A stretch of 64,000 nucleotides of DNA from Qipengyuania pacifica (GTDB lineage: Bacteria; Pseudomonadota; Alphaproteobacteria; Sphingomonadales; Sphingomonadaceae). The first letter of the stretch is position 1. Each line of letters opens with the position of its first letter. The position numbers and the translations under genes were made by a program. Location of the stretch: assembly GCF_019857205.1 (NCBI RefSeq), contig NZ_JAHWXO010000004.1:62001-126000 (forward strand), written 5' to 3'. Below are positions 28,480 to 37,161 of the stretch, in pieces. The notes below the pieces were generated by a model. The model was not told the origin of the DNA and did no database searches. It worked only from the letters and a program-made list of their open reading frames with translations.

Positions 28480-28965
28480 ATGAACGAATTACTCCAGACC
28501 TATTGGCCCCTGATCGTTGCCGCACTGCTGGTCGGCTTGGTCATCGCCTGGTACGTGTTCGGTGCTTCTCGCCGCACGCGTGTGACCGGCGCCAGCCGCG
28601 ATGTCCTGGACGAAGGTGCGGCGCCTGCAGAACGTAACAAGGCGTTGATCGACAGCGCTCCTGCCGCAACCCCGATGCAGCCTGCTGCAGGTGTCCCAAC
28701 GATGTCGACACCGGCGCCATCGGCTGGCGACGACCTCACCCGGATAAAGGGTCTGGGTCCAAAGCTGGCCGCGACGCTGCAAGGCATGGGCGTGACCACC
28801 CTTTCGCAAATCGCGCAATGGGATGATGCAGAGATCGATCGCATCGATGCCAATCTTGGCCGCTTCCAGGGCCGCATCCGCCGCGACAACTGGGTAGACC
28901 AGGCTAAATATCTATCTGTCGGAGATGAAGCAGGGTTCGTCGAACGTTTTGGCAAGCTCTCCTGA
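28480..28965 (+). CDS. Membrane-anchored helix-hairpin-helix protein
   Basis: A 161-residue protein with one N-terminal membrane segment (about residues 9-27), a flexible Ala/Pro linker, and a C-terminal helix-hairpin-helix domain (TRIKGLGPKLAATLQGMGVTT, then AEIDRIDANLG). The domain resembles the tail often fused to NuoE or found in DUF4332-like proteins, where it may bind a partner rather than DNA. The gene follows the microprotein after 4 bp. Confidence 0.8.
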   Translation: MNELLQTYWPLIVAALLVGLVIAWYVFGASRRTRVTGASRDVLDEGAAPAERNKALIDSAPAATPMQPAAGVPTMSTPAPSAGDDLTRIKGLGPKLAATLQGMGVTTLSQIAQWDDAEIDRIDANLGRFQGRIRRDNWVDQAKYLSVGDEAGFVERFGKLS

Positions 28966-29028
28966 AATTCGGAACGAATCGATTGGTGTGGTATTCCTTT
29001 ACTTGGGTCGAACACGAGGAGACCAAGG

Positions 29029-29391
29029 ATGGGACAGCGATTACGCGTGCTCGTTGCCGAAGACGAGTTCATAATCGGCTGTGACCTGTGTCACACAGTC
29101 GAAGAAGCCGGTTATATCGTCGAAGGCCCGTTCGAAGATCTGTCCTCCACTATGCTGGCTTTCCAGAAGAACAAGCCTGACATCGCCATTCTGGACGTTC
29201 AGCTCGAAGACGGCATCGTCTACCCCCTCGCCGAACAGATGATCGCGGAGAACGTGCCGGTGATCTTCCATTCGGGTGAAATGACCCCGGCAGAAGTGGT
29301 CCGTCGGTTCCCCAGCGCGCTGGCGCTAGCCAAGCCCTGTCCTCCGGCCGAAGTCATCGATTCGATCCAGCGCGCCACACATCACGGCTAA
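29029..29391 (+). CDS. Single-domain response regulator
   Basis: A 120-residue receiver with no output domain. Acidic residues are in VLVAEDEFIIG, the phosphoacceptor Asp in IAILDVQLEDG, the conserved Ser in VIFHSGE and Lys in LALAKPCPP. The pattern is like the receivers paired with HWE kinases in alphaproteobacteria. No kinase is adjacent, so it probably acts by binding or as a phosphate sink. The start follows ACGAGGAGACCAAGG. Confidence 0.87.
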   Translation: MGQRLRVLVAEDEFIIGCDLCHTVEEAGYIVEGPFEDLSSTMLAFQKNKPDIAILDVQLEDGIVYPLAEQMIAENVPVIFHSGEMTPAEVVRRFPSALALAKPCPPAEVIDSIQRATHHG

Positions 29392-29548
29392 CGGCCATTT
29401 TGCGTTTCCCTGGGCCCCGCCCCGGGCGACGGTCGCGTCGGTGGGTTGACGCGTACGCTCGATGCGCATGCGATCCCGCTGATCGGCCACACCTCTTGCT
29501 CCCGCCATGCAACCCTGCCACTGGCAAGCGCATAACAGAGGAGATTAC

Positions 29549-30733
29549 ATGGCTGGAATGGTGCCGTTTGCTTGGGACGATCCCTTCAACCTCGACGATC
29601 AGCTAACCGAGGAAGAGCGGATGATCCGCGACGCCGCCCACGCTTTCGCGCAGGGCGAGCTGCAACCGCGCGTGATCGAGAATTTCAGCAACGAAGTCGA
29701 CGATCCCGAACTGTTCCCGATGATGGGCGAAGCAGGCCTGCTGGGCGCGACCGTGCCCGAGGAATACGGGGGCGCCGGCGCCAGCTATGTCGCTTACGGC
29801 CTGATCGCGCGCGAGATCGAACGCGTGGATTCCGGATACCGCTCGATGGCCTCGGTCCAGTCGAGCCTCGTGATGTTTCCGATCCATGCCTACGGGTCCG
29901 AAGAACAGCGCAGGAAATACCTGCCCGGCCTCGCCAGCGGCAAGCTGATCGGCTGTTTCGGCCTGACCGAACCCGATGCGGGCAGCGATCCCGGCGGCAT
30001 GACGACGACAGCCAAGAAGGTCGACGGCGGTTATGTCCTGTCGGGCTCGAAGACCTGGATTTCCAACGCCCCCTTTGCCGACGTCTTCGTCGTTTGGGCG
30101 AAGAGCGAGGCGCATGGCGGCGGCATTCGCGGCTTCGTGCTGGACAAGGGGATGAAGGGCCTGTCCGCCCCCAAGATCGAAGGCAAGCTGTCGCTGCGCG
30201 CATCGACCACCGGCATGATCGTGATGGACGAAGTCGAGGTAGGGGAAGACGCGCTGCTGCCCGACGTGCAGGGCCTCAAGGGTCCGTTCGGCTGTCTCAA
30301 CCGCGCCCGCTACGGCATCAGCTGGGGCGCGATCGGTGCCGCCGAATTCTGCCTCCACGCCGCGCGCCAGTACGGGCTCGACCGGCACCAGTTCGGCGTC
30401 CCGCTCGCCAGCAAGCAGCTCTACCAGCTCAAGCTCGCCGACATGGTGACCGAGATTTCGCTGGGCCTGCAATCCTCGCTGCGGGTCGGCCGCCTGATGG
30501 ATGAAGGCAAGTTCGCGCCCGAGATGATCAGCATCGTGAAACGCAACAATGTCGGCAAGGCGCTGGATATTGCCCGCAAGTCGCGCGACATGCACGGCGG
30601 CAACGGTATTTCGGAAGAATACCAGGTCATCCGCCACATGGTGAACCTGGAAACGGTCAACACCTACGAAGGCACGCATGATGTTCATGCGCTGATCCTG
30701 GGACGGGCCATTACCGGGATCGCCGCGTTTTGA
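29549..30733 (+). CDS. gcdH: Glutaryl-CoA dehydrogenase-type acyl-CoA dehydrogenase
   Basis: A 394-residue acyl-CoA dehydrogenase closest in pattern to glutaryl-CoA dehydrogenase, which converts glutaryl-CoA to crotonyl-CoA in lysine and tryptophan breakdown. Seen are [48 protein letters not shown] and the end [16 protein letters not shown], in which the Glu is the catalytic base. GAGGAG lies 7 nt before the ATG at 29549. The next gene begins with TTG overlapping this stop. Confidence 0.9.
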   Translation: MAGMVPFAWDDPFNLDDQLTEEERMIRDAAHAFAQGELQPRVIENFSNEVDDPELFPMMGEAGLLGATVPEEYGGAGASYVAYGLIAREIERVDSGYRSMASVQSSLVMFPIHAYGSEEQRRKYLPGLASGKLIGCFGLTEPDAGSDPGGMTTTAKKVDGGYVLSGSKTWISNAPFADVFVVWAKSEAHGGGIRGFVLDKGMKGLSAPKIEGKLSLRASTTGMIVMDEVEVGEDALLPDVQGLKGPFGCLNRARYGISWGAIGAAEFCLHAARQYGLDRHQFGVPLASKQLYQLKLADMVTEISLGLQSSLRVGRLMDEGKFAPEMISIVKRNNVGKALDIARKSRDMHGGNGISEEYQVIRHMVNLETVNTYEGTHDVHALILGRAITGIAAF

Positions 30734-31374
30734 TCCGCCTACACGGCTACTACCGCAGCTCGACCAGCTACCGCCTGCGCATCGCGCTGGAACTGAAGGG
30801 GCTGGATTACGAATATGTGCCGGTGAACCTGCTTGCGTCCGAACAGAAGGGCGCGGCGTTCACCGCACGCAACCCCTTCGGCTCGGTCCCGCTGCTGGAA
30901 GTCGACGGCAAGCACTATGTCCAGTCGATGGCGCAGATCGAATGGCTCGACGAAGGCTTTGCCGATCGTCCGCTGCTGCCGTCCGACCTGCACGATCGCT
31001 ATGTCGCGCGCGAACTGGCCTATGCCATTGCCACCGAACTGCACGCACCGCTCAACCTTCCGGTCCTGAAATACCTGAAGGACGAATACGGCAAGTCGCA
31101 GGACGAGATCGGCGTGTGGTATCGCCACTGGCTCGCCCGCACGCTCGCCCCGCTGGAGGCGCGCCTGGCGCAGCTCGGCACGGGCGATTTCCTGTTCGAT
31201 GCCCCCGGCTTCTTCGAAGTCTGCCTGCTGCCGCAGGTCTACAACGCAAGGCGGTTCGAATTCGATTTTTCGGACATGCCGCACATCACCCGGATCGAAA
31301 GCGCCTGCCTGGCCCTGCCGGAATTTCAGCGCGCCCATCCGGACAACCAGTCCGACAATCCCGAGAACACGTAA
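30730..31374 (+). CDS. maiA: Maleylacetoacetate isomerase (zeta-class GST)
   Basis: A 214-residue zeta-class glutathione transferase fold: [20 protein letters not shown] carries the SSxSxR motif of maleylacetoacetate isomerases, followed by [13 protein letters not shown] and [11 protein letters not shown]. It isomerises maleylacetoacetate to fumarylacetoacetate in tyrosine/homogentisate degradation. The TTG start overlaps the upstream stop (TTGA). The fumarylacetoacetate hydrolase family gene follows after 21 bp, which supports the role. Confidence 0.9.
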   Translation: MIRLHGYYRSSTSYRLRIALELKGLDYEYVPVNLLASEQKGAAFTARNPFGSVPLLEVDGKHYVQSMAQIEWLDEGFADRPLLPSDLHDRYVARELAYAIATELHAPLNLPVLKYLKDEYGKSQDEIGVWYRHWLARTLAPLEARLAQLGTGDFLFDAPGFFEVCLLPQVYNARRFEFDFSDMPHITRIESACLALPEFQRAHPDNQSDNPENT

Positions 31375-31395
31375 GCCCCGAGAGGAACCCCATCC

Positions 31396-32406
31396 ATGAA
31401 GCTCGCAACGATCCAGGACGGCACCCGCGACGGCAAGCTGGTGGTCGTGTCGAAAGACCTCACCCGCTACTGCGCCGCCGACAACATCGCCCCCACGCTG
31501 CAGGCCGCGCTCGACAACTGGGACGAAGTCGCCCCGAAGCTCGAAGCGCTCTATACCGATGTCGAACACGAGGCGGTGCCGTGCGAGCGGTTCCATGAAC
31601 GCGAGGCGCATTCGCCGCTGCCGCGTGCTTACCAGTGGGCCGACGGCAGCGCCTACATCAATCACGTCGAACTGGTGCGCAAGGCCCGCGGCGCCGAGGT
31701 GCCCGAGAGCTTCTATCACGATCCGCTGATGTATCAGGGCGGCAGCGACACCTTCCTGCCCCCGCGCGCCGATATTCCGCTGAAGGACACCAGCTGGGGC
31801 TGCGACATGGAAGGCGAGATCGCGGTCGTCACCGACGATGTGCCGATGGGCGTGTCGAAAGAAGACGCCGCCGGCCACATCAAGCTGGTCATGCTGGTCA
31901 ACGACGTGTCCTTGCGCGGATTGATCCCGGGCGAACTGGCCAAGGGCTTCGGCTTCTTCCAGTCCAAGCCCGCCAGTGCGTTCAGCCCCGTCGCGGTCAC
32001 GCCCGACGAGCTGGGCGATGCCTGGCAGGGCAGCGTCATCCACCTGCCGCTGATGGTCGATTACAACGGCCAGCCCTTCGGCCGCGCCAATGCGGGTGTC
32101 GATGCGACGTTCAGCCTGGCAGAACTGGTCGCCCACGCCGCCAAGACGCGCGACCTGGGCGCCGGGACGATAATCGGATCCGGCACGGTGTCGAACCAGG
32201 GCCCCGACGGCGACCCGGGCAAGCCGGTGGCCGAAGGCGGCCTCGGCTACAGCTGCATCGCCGAAATCCGCATGATCGAGACGATCGCCGACGGCGAGGC
32301 CAGGACCCGCTTCATGGAACCCGGCGACACCGTGCGCGTGGAGATGAAGGACAAGGACGGCCATTCCATCTTCGGCGCGATCGAACAGAAGGTCGTCGAA
32401 GCCTGA
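31396..32406 (+). CDS. Fumarylacetoacetate hydrolase family protein
   Basis: A 336-residue member of the FAH family. Metal-binding and active-site stretches are WGCDMEGEIAVV, LVNDVSLRGLIPGE, GKGF-like AKGFGFFQSKPASAFSP and GSGTVSNQGPDGDPG. It is shorter than animal fumarylacetoacetase, like other bacterial forms. With maiA directly upstream, hydrolysis of fumarylacetoacetate to fumarate and acetoacetate is likely. No homogentisate dioxygenase is in the window. Confidence 0.88.
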   Translation: MKLATIQDGTRDGKLVVVSKDLTRYCAADNIAPTLQAALDNWDEVAPKLEALYTDVEHEAVPCERFHEREAHSPLPRAYQWADGSAYINHVELVRKARGAEVPESFYHDPLMYQGGSDTFLPPRADIPLKDTSWGCDMEGEIAVVTDDVPMGVSKEDAAGHIKLVMLVNDVSLRGLIPGELAKGFGFFQSKPASAFSPVAVTPDELGDAWQGSVIHLPLMVDYNGQPFGRANAGVDATFSLAELVAHAAKTRDLGAGTIIGSGTVSNQGPDGDPGKPVAEGGLGYSCIAEIRMIETIADGEARTRFMEPGDTVRVEMKDKDGHSIFGAIEQKVVEA

Positions 32407-32446
32407 ACACGAATAAGAGCGGGGTCACATGGGCCCCGCTCCCCGA

Positions 32447-33001
32447 TCATTTCCCGCGAGCGACGTGACGTTTCAGCGGACCATGACAGCAGTCGACTTC
32501 CTGCATCACTTCTTCGGTCGGTTCTTCGGTACCGGAGATGATCGAAATGTCGCCCGTGCTCTCCAACACCATCGACCGCACGTCCGCCAGGTCTGATATC
32601 CCTGCGCTGCGGATCTTGTTGAGAATATCGCTTTCGGACACGCGCGTTTCGGCAAGTGCCCCTTCCAGGATTTTACCGTCATACATCAGCATGGTCGGGT
32701 CGTTTTCCAGCAAGAGCTGAAACCTGCGTGATCCGCGCCGCAGCCGCGCCAGAACAAGCTGCGCTACCAGTAAAGCCATTATAGCGCTGAGCGCCTGTAC
32801 GAGCGCAGTCCAGTCGGTAACCGTCGCTGCCGAAGCGAGGAGCGATCCGGTCGCCAGCGTGACGACGAAATCGAATGCCGTCATCTTGGAGAATGTGCGC
32901 AGTCCGATCGTGCGTACCAGCACGATGACCCAGATCAGCGCGATCACCCCCAGTGCTACGCCTCGCAGGATGGCGTCGGGATATTCGGAAAGACCGAACA
33001 T
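32447..33001 (-). CDS. DUF421 (YetF-like) membrane protein
   Basis: A 184-residue protein with three N-terminal helices (about residues 15-35, 42-62, 68-86) and a soluble C-terminal domain with the DUF421 signature GSRRFQLLLENDPTMLMYDGKI and LNKIRSAGISDLADVRSMVLE. Function unknown; related YetF/YrbG proteins are linked to envelope or spore stress. The start at 33001 is 4 bp after the DUF1989 stop, so it may be the third gene of that group. Confidence 0.85.
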   Translation of the reverse strand: MFGLSEYPDAILRGVALGVIALIWVIVLVRTIGLRTFSKMTAFDFVVTLATGSLLASAATVTDWTALVQALSAIMALLVAQLVLARLRRGSRRFQLLLENDPTMLMYDGKILEGALAETRVSESDILNKIRSAGISDLADVRSMVLESTGDISIISGTEEPTEEVMQEVDCCHGPLKRHVARGK

Positions 33002-33005
33002 GGCT

Positions 33006-33611
33006 TTACGTCGCTCCCGCGATGGGCCGATCGATTGCGTAATCGATCGGCTTGAAGGTTCCACCACAGGAATCGTAAGCGGAACAGGCCGTCAGCCCGA
33101 TGATCAAGGGGGACAAGGCTCGCATGGAAATGTGATCTCCCGATTTGGAAACGGGCGGCTCCACCGCCAGCCGTCCGGTCGCGCCGTCGACCGGCACGTT
33201 CATGAATAGGTTGAAGGCGGTCGGGATCATGTCCGCTTCGACACCATAAGGCGCCAGCGCTTCGACCAGATTGCCGAAGCAGCCGCGATGCACCGGCTTG
33301 TCGGCATAGAAATGGCGAAAGGTCGCCTCGCTGCATGGCGTCAGCAGAAAATCGTGCCGCCCGACCGTGTCCTCGACAATTTCGAGCATGGGTTTGGACC
33401 GGTTCGACCATAGGCGATTACCTTGCCCAAGGGAGATGGTCTCCTCGTAATCGAAAGTGCGCCCATTCGAGATGACTTCCCGCACATCGTCTGCATTGAA
33501 AGCAAGCAGGTCGGAAACCTGGCCGCCTTGCGGGTCGACGACGGTTAAGGTTTCGCCCTCCTCCAATCGGAAGGCGACCCCGGAACGCGGGGCAATGCGG
33601 TTGGGGTTCAT
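33006..33611 (-). CDS. DUF1989 / urea carboxylase-associated family protein
   Basis: A 201-residue DUF1989 protein (RIAPRSGVAFRLEEGETLTVVD at the start, QVSDLLAFNADD, NRSKPMLEIVEDTVGRHDFLLTPCSEA, and a Cys-rich end LTACSAYDSCGG). Family members linked to urea carboxylase act as carboxyguanidine deiminase subunits. Its ATG overlaps the stop of the YcgG/GntA-like gene (ATGA), so the two proteins are probably made together. The substrate here is not known; a guanidino compound is a reasoned guess. Confidence 0.83.
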   Translation of the reverse strand: MNPNRIAPRSGVAFRLEEGETLTVVDPQGGQVSDLLAFNADDVREVISNGRTFDYEETISLGQGNRLWSNRSKPMLEIVEDTVGRHDFLLTPCSEATFRHFYADKPVHRGCFGNLVEALAPYGVEADMIPTAFNLFMNVPVDGATGRLAVEPPVSKSGDHISMRALSPLIIGLTACSAYDSCGGTFKPIDYAIDRPIAGAT

Positions 33612-34294
33612 GCAGCCCTCGTGTCGCTGAATGGGCAGACCCAATCCTCATCGACCACCCGCCCGCTATATTGTGCAGCAGGGCTGGCTTCACCGTGGCG
33701 TGCCAGCATCGGATTGGGCGAACCGGCCAGCGCGATGTCGCGATCGATGATCGTTTTGCGCATCTTCTCGTAACGCCCCTGTTCGCGCAGAGCTTCGAAC
33801 TGGTCGTGCAAGTTGAAAACCAGTGTCGGAAAGGCAAACCGGCGCGCAACGCGTGATGCCCTCGGATGTAGCCCCACGACGAAATAGGCTTCCCCCCCGA
33901 AACTGAGCGAGAAGTGTGGATCGTCCGGATCGGAACTGACACGCGGATCGCGCGGTTGGTCGCGCCAGGTGTCTTTGTCGCTGAGCGACTGGATGCGGTC
34001 CCATAGCGCCTGCTCGAACCGTTCCTCGCTCAAGTCTTCAGGCCCTTCGAACACCACCGCAAGACTCCTCAGCCCGCTTTCGATACGCTCCTCGCGATAC
34101 CGGTCGCTCCATTCGACCAACGCGCGGTGGATTTCGAGGTCGTTCCAGGCGCTGGTGATATCGCGAGCATGAACAACGCTCAGATTGCCTTTGGCTAGTG
34201 CCGACTTGGCCCCGACACAGGGGAAGCCTGCTTCGCGTATGTGGGTTTCAAGAGCATGCGCACTCGGCGCGTCGGCGGGGATGACAACTTGCAT
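33608..34294 (-). CDS. YqcI/YcgG family protein (GntA-like heme-dependent oxygenase candidate)
   Basis: A 228-residue YqcI/YcgG family protein. The family signature FPCVGAKSALAKGNL is at residues 24-38, with FEGPEDLSEERFEQALW and DPHFSLSFGGEAYFVVGLHPRASR further on. A characterised relative, GntA of guanitoxin synthesis, is a heme-dependent N-hydroxylase of a guanidino substrate. No heme was seen here, so activity is inference. It heads a minus-strand group with DUF1989 and DUF421 genes. Confidence 0.8.
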   Translation of the reverse strand: MQVVIPADAPSAHALETHIREAGFPCVGAKSALAKGNLSVVHARDITSAWNDLEIHRALVEWSDRYREERIESGLRSLAVVFEGPEDLSEERFEQALWDRIQSLSDKDTWRDQPRDPRVSSDPDDPHFSLSFGGEAYFVVGLHPRASRVARRFAFPTLVFNLHDQFEALREQGRYEKMRKTIIDRDIALAGSPNPMLARHGEASPAAQYSGRVVDEDWVCPFSDTRAA

Positions 34295-34373
34295 GATTGG
34301 CGAATGTTTGACCGGCCGGATCGTTGCATCACCAAATATATATCAATCGCTTTTCATCCGGCCCGTCGCGACG

Positions 34374-34457
34374 TCAATCTCTCTCCTCGCGCTGTTTCAC
34401 CTCAATCTCTCTCATCGCGCTGTTTCACCTCAATCTCTCTCATCGCGCTGCTTCACC
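34374..34457. repeat. Three tandem 28-bp repeats at the 3' end of the DUF983 gene
   Basis: Three head-to-tail copies occupy 34374-34401, 34402-34429 and 34430-34457. Copies 2 and 3 differ at one base, copies 1 and 2 at one base. On the minus strand each copy reads GAGGTGAAACAGCGCGATGA and then GAGAGATT, followed by the next GA. The DUF983 stop codon is made at the end of copy 3, so copies 1 and 2 are untranslated duplicates of the gene end. The repeats fill most of the gap before the YcgG-like gene. Confidence 0.95.
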
Positions 34458-34864
34458 TCGTCTTCCCGCGCATGCATGTCGCGCCAGAGCTTTTCCGTCC
34501 CAGCTTCCTGCGCCTTGTTCACGAACTGCGAAGCGACCAGCCAGCCCTTGATGGGGCGAAGCGGCAGAACGCATCCAATGGCCATCAGCGGGATCGCGAT
34601 CGCAAGCAGGACGATCAGCGGAAGTTCCAGCGAAACCTGTAACCAGACGATGAAGAACAGCAGCGGGAACGCCACGAACGTCAGAGAGAAAAAGGCCGGG
34701 CCGTCATCCGGTGACGCGAACCGGTAATCCAGTCCGCACACTTCGCATCGGTCGCTGACTTTCAACCACGACTTGAACATTTTGCCCTTGCCGCATCGTG
34801 GGCACAGTCCTTTCCATCCGGATTTGAAAATCCAGGCAGTCTTTTCGCTGTCGTCAAGTTCCAT
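34430..34864 (-). CDS. DUF983 membrane protein
   Basis: A 144-residue DUF983 protein: a zinc-ribbon-like start with two CxxC pairs (GLCPRCGKGKMF, DRCEVCGLDY), the motif SPDDGPAFFSL, and two membrane helices (about residues 62-82 and 86-104). Function unknown; a related gene often lies near cytochrome oxidase assembly genes. The last residues (EVKQRDERD) come from a 28-bp repeat unit, so the tail is probably a recent extension or change. The ATG at 34864 is chosen because the zinc ribbon starts soon after. Confidence 0.85.
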   Translation of the reverse strand: MELDDSEKTAWIFKSGWKGLCPRCGKGKMFKSWLKVSDRCEVCGLDYRFASPDDGPAFFSLTFVAFPLLFFIVWLQVSLELPLIVLLAIAIPLMAIGCVLPLRPIKGWLVASQFVNKAQEAGTEKLWRDMHAREDEVKQRDERD

Positions 34865-35076
34865 AGATGGTTCCAAAATTCCAAAGGCATGGATGCGCGC
34901 AGAAACGCTTGGTCGCTCCATAGCTGAGGATCGGTGTTGCAAGGTCGCCGAACAAGCGAATTAATGTGCACGCAGGTTGCGATAGGAGCACGTCAGCGCG
35001 CAAACGAGTTCTTACGCCGCCGGTTTAGAACCCCGGCAGTGTCTCTAATTCGCCGGATCGTCCGTTCGCGCTGCTG

Positions 35077-36240
35077 CTACATCGATCGGGCGATGACCAT
35101 CTTCATGACCTCGTTCGACCCGCCGAAAATCCGCGTGATACGGCTATCCCGATACATGCGAGCGATCGGATAATCGTTTATGAAGCCGGCACCGCCATGG
35201 AACTGCAGGCATTTGTCGACCACTTCGCCCTGTAATTCCGTGACCCAGTATTTGGCCATGCACGCAGTCGGCACGTCAAGCTCGCGCTTCAGGTGCTTGG
35301 CGATGCAGTCATTGACGAAAATCTTCGCTGCGGTCGCGCGGGCCTTGAGGTCCGCCATGACGAATTGCGTGTTCTGAAAATCCCAGATGGTCTGGCCAAA
35401 AGCCTTGCGATTCTTGACGAAGTCCAGGGTCGTCTCCAGCGCCTTTTCGATGCCTGTCATGGCACCCATCGCAATGATAAGGCGTTCCTGAGGGAGCTCG
35501 CCCATCAACTGGTAGAAGCCTTTGCCCTCTTCCCCGCCCAGCACATTTTCCGCCGGTACGAACACATCGTCGAAAAACAGTTCCGACGTGTCGGACGCGT
35601 CGAGTCCTATCTTGTCAAGCTTCTTGCCGCGCTGGAAGCCCTCTGCGCCTTCGGTCTCGAGCAGCATCAGCGAAATGCCCTTGGCCCGTTCATTGGGATC
35701 GGTCTTGGCGACGACGATGATGAAATCCGCGGTCTGGCCATTGGAGATGTAGGTTTTCGCGCCGTTGATGCGATAGCCGTTCCCATCCTTCAGCGCAGTC
35801 GTCGTGACGCTCTGCAGATCGGACCCTACGCCGGGCTCGGTCATGGCTATCGCGCTGACCAGTTCGCCGCTTACCAGCTTTGGCAGATACTTCTTTTTCT
35901 GCTCTTCGGTGCCATGGCGCACGAGATAGGGCAGGATCACGGTGTTGTGCAGCGATGCGGCAAAGCCCTCCACTCCGTGCTTCGCCTGCTGGTCGATTAC
36001 GACCATTTCGTGCCGGAAGTCCCCGCCATGGCCGCCGTATTCTTCGGGCACCGATACACCCAGCAGTCCCGCCTGACCCGCTTCGTTCCAGAATTCGCGT
36101 TCGACCTGTCCATCCTCGCGCCATTTGAGGACACGTTTTTCAGGGGCATGCTGCTGATAGAACTTGCCGACCGCGTCGGCGAAGATCGAGATTTCCTCGT
36201 CCTCCATGAATTCGGGCTGGGGTACATTGATTGCGGGCAT
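35077..36240 (-). CDS. Acyl-CoA dehydrogenase
   Basis: A 387-residue FAD enzyme for the first step of beta-oxidation. Motifs: AIAMTEPGVGSDLQSVTTTA, INGAKTYISNGQTADFIIVV, ASDTSELFFDDVFVP, QFHGGAGFINDYPIARMYRD and RIFGGSNEVMKMVIARSM, with the Glu/Gly-Asn pattern near the end as in long-chain and very-long-chain dehydrogenases. Upstream on the same strand is the enoyl-CoA hydratase (44 bp gap), making a short fatty acid operon. Confidence 0.93.
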   Translation of the reverse strand: MPAINVPQPEFMEDEEISIFADAVGKFYQQHAPEKRVLKWREDGQVEREFWNEAGQAGLLGVSVPEEYGGHGGDFRHEMVVIDQQAKHGVEGFAASLHNTVILPYLVRHGTEEQKKKYLPKLVSGELVSAIAMTEPGVGSDLQSVTTTALKDGNGYRINGAKTYISNGQTADFIIVVAKTDPNERAKGISLMLLETEGAEGFQRGKKLDKIGLDASDTSELFFDDVFVPAENVLGGEEGKGFYQLMGELPQERLIIAMGAMTGIEKALETTLDFVKNRKAFGQTIWDFQNTQFVMADLKARATAAKIFVNDCIAKHLKRELDVPTACMAKYWVTELQGEVVDKCLQFHGGAGFINDYPIARMYRDSRITRIFGGSNEVMKMVIARSM

Positions 36241-36284
36241 CTGTCTGGTCCTCTCCGGATATTGTTATGGCGCGCTGAAGGGTC

Positions 36285-37046
36285 TTATTTGCCCTTCCAG
36301 TTAGGCGCGCGTTTTTCGGCGAAGGCGGCAGCCCCTTCGCGCGCATCTTCCGATACGAATACGGGCGCAATAAGCTGGGTCTGGCGCGTATAGCGCTCAT
36401 CCATGGGCCAGCCGCGCGACTGCTTGATCACCTGCTTGGACACACGCACGGCTAGCGGCCCGTTGGCGACGATGCTGGCGGCCAGTTCCTTTGCCGCCGC
36501 AAGTGCCTCGCCGTCGGTTATCCGGTTGATCAGACCAAGCTCATACGCACGGGCCGCATCGATGAAGTCGCCGGTCAGCGCCAATTCCATGGCGATCCGT
36601 TCCGGGATCTGGTCGGGCAGCATCATCACCCCGCCCGCTGCAGCCACCAGGCCACGTTTTACTTCGGGGATGCCGAATTTGGCACCCGTACTGGCCACTA
36701 CCAGATCGCATGCGATCATCAGTTCCAGCCCGCCTGCCAGAGCATATCCTTCCACCGCAGCGATCAGCGGTTTTTGCGGTGGCTTCTGGACGATGCCGCC
36801 GAAGCCGCGTCCCTCGATACTGGGCGATTCCCCGCGCAGGAACCCCTTCAGATCCATGCCCGAACAGAATGTTCCGCCGGCTCCGGTCAGGATACCGACG
36901 CGCAGGGTATCGTCGCTGTCGAGCCGGTCCATGGCCGCGGCTATGCCTTCCGCCGCAGCCTTGGTCATGGCGTTCTTTGCCTCGGGACGGTTGATGGTGA
37001 CGACCAGAATGCCGTCCTCCTCGCTCGTCAGGACTTCCTCGGACAT
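36285..37046 (-). CDS. Enoyl-CoA hydratase/isomerase (crotonase) family
   Basis: A 253-residue crotonase-fold protein. Oxyanion-hole stretches are GAGGTFCSGMDLKGF and AVEGYALAGGLELMIACDL; the acid region is FGIPEVKRGLVAAAGG, where the Glu acts in hydration. GGGAGAG precedes the ATG at 37046. It is divergent from the thiolase gene (115 bp apart) and leads into the acyl-CoA dehydrogenase. The exact chain length or substrate is not evident. Confidence 0.9.
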   Translation of the reverse strand: MSEEVLTSEEDGILVVTINRPEAKNAMTKAAAEGIAAAMDRLDSDDTLRVGILTGAGGTFCSGMDLKGFLRGESPSIEGRGFGGIVQKPPQKPLIAAVEGYALAGGLELMIACDLVVASTGAKFGIPEVKRGLVAAAGGVMMLPDQIPERIAMELALTGDFIDAARAYELGLINRITDGEALAAAKELAASIVANGPLAVRVSKQVIKQSRGWPMDERYTRQTQLIAPVFVSEDAREGAAAFAEKRAPNWKGK

Positions 37047-37161
37047 CGCGCTCTCTCCCATTGCAAATCGAAACTTGTCTTGCGCCCTTGCTGCGTCACG
37101 TTTACGCAAACGTCAACCGGCATTCGCCGCAAGAATCGAAAAGTGGAGAGGAGTTTACGCT

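Noticed and set aside
28971-29000. GGAAC upstream of the receiver gene at 29029 as an EcfG promoter
   Set aside because: No CGTT element is found 16-17 bp downstream.
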